Below, one piece after another: positions 6,459 through 8,444 of a DNA stretch of 8,444 bases. Origin of the DNA: Alphaproteobacteria bacterium. Its GTDB lineage: Bacteria; Pseudomonadota; Alphaproteobacteria; Micropepsales; Micropepsaceae. The first letter of the stretch is position 1. Each line of letters opens with the position of its first letter. The position numbers and the translations under genes are program-made. The notes under the pieces were generated by a model. That model was not told where the DNA came from. It saw only the letters and a program-made list of their open reading frames with translations, and made no database searches. The stretch spans positions 1 to 8,444 of the forward strand of contig JAATGK010000177.1 of assembly GCA_015654715.1 (NCBI GenBank). The letters run 5' to 3'.

Positions 6459-6887
6459 TCAATGGCGCTTCAAGCGGACGACGACATCCACCCGCGAGAC
6501 TTGCGTGCCTTCCGGCGGTTCCGGCAGATTGCCGACCGCAATCGCTTCCGAGCCCGGAATGTCCGACAGGATGCCGTCTTCTTCGTGGTAGAAATGCTGG
6601 TGCTCGGTGGTGTTGGTGTCGAAATAAGACCGCGTCGCATCCACCATCACTTGCCGCAGCAGGCCGGAATTCGTGAACTGGTGCAGTGTGTTGTAGACAG
6701 TGGCCAGCGACACGCGGATGCCGTGGTTGACGGCTTCGGCATGCAGGGTTTCCGCCGTCAGATGCCGGTGCCCGTCATGGAACAGCAGATCGGCGAGTTC
6801 ATTACGCTGCCGCGTCGGGCGCAGGCCCGCAGCACGCAGACGCGTTACGGCTGATTCATTTGTCGAATCACGCATTCTCTTACGCAT
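6459..6887 (-). CDS. irr: Irr, Fur-family iron/heme-responsive transcriptional regulator
   Basis: This 142-residue winged-helix protein resembles the alphaproteobacterial Irr branch of the Fur superfamily. Irr accumulates under iron limitation, controls heme and iron genes through iron control elements, and is inactivated or degraded through heme. Visible are the N-terminal LRAAGLRPTRQRNELADLL (17-35), DGHRHLTAE (38-46), the recognition helix region VSLATVYNTLHQFTNSGLL (59-77) and YFDTN followed by EHQHFYHEE (95-103). The last is the position of the Irr HHH heme motif, here H-Q-H. No N-terminal Cys-Pro heme regulatory motif is present. The start at 6887 is chosen for the strong SD AAGGAAG (6892-6898, minus strand); a GTG at 6920 would add 11 residues without support. 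It is divergent from fabA, with an Irr-box-like palindrome in the shared upstream region. Confusion with Fur, Zur or PerR is less likely given the histidine pattern and fabA neighbour. Confidence 0.88.
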   Translation of the reverse strand: MRKRMRDSTNESAVTRLRAAGLRPTRQRNELADLLFHDGHRHLTAETLHAEAVNHGIRVSLATVYNTLHQFTNSGLLRQVMVDATRSYFDTNTTEHQHFYHEEDGILSDIPGSEAIAVGNLPEPPEGTQVSRVDVVVRLKRH

Positions 6888-6999
6888 CGGACTTCCTTTT
6901 GACTGACCGGACGGTAGCACGGTCCCTCACGTTTTTGGCACTCGCCTTTACCCGCGGCTCGGGCTATTGAAACCCTTGTGGCGCTCATCAAGGGCGACC

Positions 7000-7029
7000 T
7001 TGAAAACATACTACGCGAGTCGTTAGAAC
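7000..7029 (+). promoter_or_regulatory. Candidate fabA promoter overlapping the Irr box
   Basis: TTGAAA (7000-7005) matches the -35 consensus at 5 of 6 bases. TAGAAC (7024-7029), 18 bp downstream, matches -10 at 4 of 6. The -10 lies within the left half of the Irr-box palindrome, which would imply repression by bound Irr. An alternative -10 TATAGA (7066-7071) has no good -35. Tentative. Confidence 0.35.
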
Positions 7030-7040
7030 AATTCTAACGA
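7020..7040. promoter_or_regulatory. Irr box / iron control element (ICE)-like palindrome
   Basis: Arms TCGTTAGAA (7020-7028) and TTCTAACGA (7032-7040) are perfect inverted repeats around a 3-nt centre CAA. The core TTAGAA-N3-TTCTAA matches the established rhizobial ICE consensus (TTTAGAA-N3-TTCTAAA) except at the outermost bases. It lies 49 nt upstream of the fabA ATG and 132 nt upstream of the irr ATG, next to the gene for the cognate regulator. Whether it controls fabA, irr or both is inferred only. Confidence 0.78.
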
Positions 7041-7089
7041 AGAAATCGTCGCAGGTACTTACACTTATAGAACCGGACCTAACACGTTG

Positions 7090-7638
7090 ATGGACATGGA
7101 AAAAGTGGAAAACGAAGCGCCCGTGCGTCGGTCGAGCTTCGATCTGGCTGGACTTCTGGCCTGTGCCAAGGGTGAGCTTTTCGGGATGGGAAATGCCCGT
7201 CTGCCGCTGCCCCCGATGCTGATGTTCGATCGCATCACCAAGATCGTCGGCAAGGGCGGCACGCACGACAAAGGCGAAGTCGAGGCCGAAATGGAAGTGC
7301 GTCCCGATCTCTGGTTCTTCAAATGCCACTTTGAAAACGATCCAGTGATGCCGGGTTGTCTCGGTCTCGATGCGATGTGGCAGCTCGTCGGTTTCTTCCT
7401 CGGTTGGATGGGCGGCGCCGGCAAAGGCCGGGCGCTCGGCGTCGGCGAGGTGAAGTTCTCCGGCATGGTGCTGCCGACCAACAAGCTCATCAGTTATTCG
7501 ATAGACCTCAAGCGCGTCATCCTGCGCCGGCTGGTGATGGGCATTGCCGACGGCGTCATGAAGGTCGACGGCAAAGTGATCTACGAAGCCAAGGATCTGC
7601 GCGTCGGCCTGTTCCAGGATGCGCCGCAGCCGGCCTAG
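7090..7638 (+). CDS. fabA: FabA, beta-hydroxydecanoyl-ACP dehydratase/isomerase
   Basis: This 182-residue hot-dog-fold enzyme dehydrates 3-hydroxydecanoyl-ACP and isomerises trans-2- to cis-3-decenoyl-ACP, the branch point of anaerobic unsaturated fatty acid synthesis in the cytoplasm. Catalytic His80 lies in [15 protein letters not shown] and Asp94 in [12 protein letters not shown], the same 14-residue spacing as E. coli His70/Asp84. PPMLMFDRI (41-49) and [11 protein letters not shown] (119-129) are further family motifs. It is about 10 residues longer than E. coli FabA, with the excess at the N-terminus. The start is uncertain: ATG at 7090 is used, with TTG at 7087 or ATG at 7096 possible, and none has a good SD. 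It is the first gene of fabA-fabB and divergent from irr. An ICE-like palindrome upstream suggests iron-linked control. Confidence 0.97.
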   Translation: MDMEKVENEAPVRRSSFDLAGLLACAKGELFGMGNARLPLPPMLMFDRITKIVGKGGTHDKGEVEAEMEVRPDLWFFKCHFENDPVMPGCLGLDAMWQLVGFFLGWMGGAGKGRALGVGEVKFSGMVLPTNKLISYSIDLKRVILRRLVMGIADGVMKVDGKVIYEAKDLRVGLFQDAPQPA

Positions 7639-7644
7639 TACGGA

Positions 7645-7810
7645 GCGCGGCCCGGAAAAGTGTGCAGCGGTTTTCCGTCCGGCCGCGCGACCAGATAGAA
7701 CGAGGCGCGGCCCGGAAAAGTGTGCAGCGGTTTTCCGTCCGGCCGTGCGACCAGATAGAACGAGGCGCGGCCCGGAAAAGTGTGTAGCGGTTTTCCGTCC
7801 GGCCGCGCGA
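7645..7810 (+). repeat. Three tandem 60-bp repeats, each a bulged hairpin, between fabA and fabB
   Basis: Three copies start at 7645, 7705 and 7765 with an exact 60-bp period. Each 44-nt hairpin (7645-7688, 7705-7748, 7765-7808) has left arm GCGCGGCC plus CGGAAAA, an 11-nt loop, then TTTTCCG, an unpaired TCC, and GGCCGCGC, giving 15 paired positions with a 3-nt bulge. A 16-nt linker (GACCAGATAGAACGAG) separates the copies. Differences are few: copy 2 has C to T in the right arm, which still pairs as G-U in RNA; copy 3 has one loop change; and the third copy's linker diverges into the fabB SD region. The array begins 6 nt after the fabA stop and ends 25 nt before the fabB ATG. Likely roles are setting the fabA:fabB transcript ratio or protecting 3' ends, as for REP-type elements. 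Confidence 0.92.
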
Positions 7811-7821
7811 TCAGACTTAAG

Positions 7822-7827
7822 AAAGGA
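7822..7827 (+). promoter_or_regulatory. Ribosome-binding site deciding the fabB start
   Basis: AAAGGA lies 8 nt before the ATG at 7836 but only 2 nt before an in-frame ATG at 7830. Normal SD spacing therefore favours 7836, which also gives an N-terminus (MRRVVVTGIG) aligning with E. coli FabB (MKRAVITGLG). Confidence 0.75.
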
Positions 7828-7835
7828 CCATGGCC

Positions 7836-8444
7836 ATGAGGCGCGTCGTCGTCACGGGGATCGGCATTGTTTCATCCATCGGCAACAACGCCGATGAAGT
7901 CACCCAATCGTTGCGCGATGCCAAGTCTGGTATCAGCGTGGCCGAGGCCCAGCGCGACAAGGGTTTCCGCAGCCAGGTCCAAGGTGCGGTGAAAATCGAC
8001 ATCGAAGGTTTGATCGACCGCCGTGCCCGCCGGTTCATGGGCGATACCGCCGCTTACGCGTTCATCGCCATGGATCAGGCGCTGAAGGATTCCGGCCTCG
8101 AAGAAAAAGACATCGTCAACCCCAAGACCGGCCTGATCGTCGGTTCGGGCGGGCCGTCGACCCGGACCCTGTTTGCCGCCGATAAGATCGCGGAAGCCTC
8201 CGGCCCCAAGAAGATCGGCCCCTTTGCGGTGCCCAAGTGCATGTCGTCGACTTGCTCGGCGGTGCTGTCGACGTGGTTCAAGATCAAGGGCGTCAACTAT
8301 TCGATCTCGTCGGCCTGTGCCACCAGTGCCCACTGCATCTGCAACGCCGCCGAACAGATCCAATTGGGCAAGCAGGACGTGATGTTCGCCGGTGGCGGCG
8401 AGGAGCTCGACTGGACGCTGTCGGCGTTGTTCGATGCCATGGGG
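7836..8444 (+). CDS. fabB: FabB, beta-ketoacyl-ACP synthase I (3' end beyond window)
   Basis: The first 203 residues of a protein of about 400 are present; the frame is open to the right edge. This condensing enzyme elongates cis-3-decenoyl-ACP made by FabA, and together they produce the cis-vaccenate branch. Visible features are the N-terminal RRVVVTGIGIVSSIG (2-16), RRARRFMGDTAAYAF (62-76), GLIVGSGGPSTRT (99-111) and the nucleophile Cys161 in ISSACATSAHC (157-167), matching E. coli FabB Cys163. The later His residues of the Cys-His-His triad would lie off the window. The FabA partnership and the start sequence favour FabB over FabF. It is cotranscribed with fabA by inference, across the 197-bp repeat-filled gap. 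Confidence 0.95.
   Translation, partial: MRRVVVTGIGIVSSIGNNADEVTQSLRDAKSGISVAEAQRDKGFRSQVQGAVKIDIEGLIDRRARRFMGDTAAYAFIAMDQALKDSGLEEKDIVNPKTGLIVGSGGPSTRTLFAADKIAEASGPKKIGPFAVPKCMSSTCSAVLSTWFKIKGVNYSISSACATSAHCICNAAEQIQLGKQDVMFAGGGEELDWTLSALFDAMG

Noticed and set aside
5874..6854. 326-codon plus-strand open frame spanning the hydrolase gene and irr
   Set aside because: It crosses two well-supported minus-strand genes and the intergenic hairpin. The product has no family resemblance.
7645..7810. Possible CRISPR array
   Set aside because: There are only three units, the linkers between hairpins are identical rather than unique, and no cas gene is present. It is a tandem duplication of a palindromic element.
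7619..7897. Open frame with a 20-residue tandem peptide repeat across the fabA-fabB gap
   Set aside because: The 60-bp repeat period is a multiple of three, so all frames repeat without stops by chance. The stretch has hairpin structure, overlaps the fabB start out of frame and lacks an SD.

Overview
The window looks like a stretch of GC-rich alphaproteobacterial chromosome. The clearest pointers are an Irr-type Fur-family regulator placed divergently from fabA-fabB, an arrangement typical of Rhizobiales and related alphaproteobacteria, a CC0125/CC1285-type lipoprotein, and palindromic intergenic repeats of a kind common in that class. The genus cannot be told from the sequence. No rRNA, tRNA, CRISPR array, transposase or phage gene was seen.

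Left part (1-4793, all minus strand). A TetR-family regulator, a lipoprotein-type HlyD/membrane-fusion subunit, an ABC ATPase and an ABC-2 permease form one operon. Each junction is a 4-nt ATGA stop/start overlap. A 14-bp perfect palindrome upstream of the regulator fills the spacer of a plausible promoter, so the operon is probably autorepressed. The gene order matches E. coli cecR-ybhG-ybhF-ybhS-ybhR, reduced to one permease and one single-NBD ATPase. After a 234-bp gap comes the 5' part of a membrane-anchored family 2 glycosyltransferase with the D, DxD, TED and Q(Q/R)xRW motifs of processive polysaccharide synthases. It runs off the left edge.

Middle part (4794-6458). A plus-strand lipoprotein gene converges on a minus-strand pair encoding an isochorismatase-like cysteine hydrolase and a TusA-like small sulfur carrier. 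The convergent junction is an approximately 80-bp palindromic element that also encodes the last codons and stop of the tusA-like gene. Upstream of the hydrolase a 9-bp perfect hairpin, followed by a T-rich tract, contains the Shine-Dalgarno sequence. It could terminate irr transcription, control hydrolase translation, or both.

Right part (6459-8444). irr (minus) and fabA-fabB (plus) diverge from a 202-bp region holding a near-perfect Irr box (iron control element) about 50 bp before fabA. fabA and fabB make unsaturated fatty acids (isomerisation of decenoyl-ACP, then elongation). Their 197-bp intercistronic gap carries three exact-period 60-bp tandem repeats, each folding into a 15-bp-stem hairpin with a conserved 3-nt bulge. 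These hairpins share core and bulge architecture with the palindrome at the lipoprotein/tusA junction. fabB is cut by the right edge.

The most interesting material is regulatory: the Irr box at fabA (iron to membrane lipid), the tandem hairpins between fabA and fabB, the SD-sequestering hairpin, and the TetR operator. No wholly new protein system is evident.
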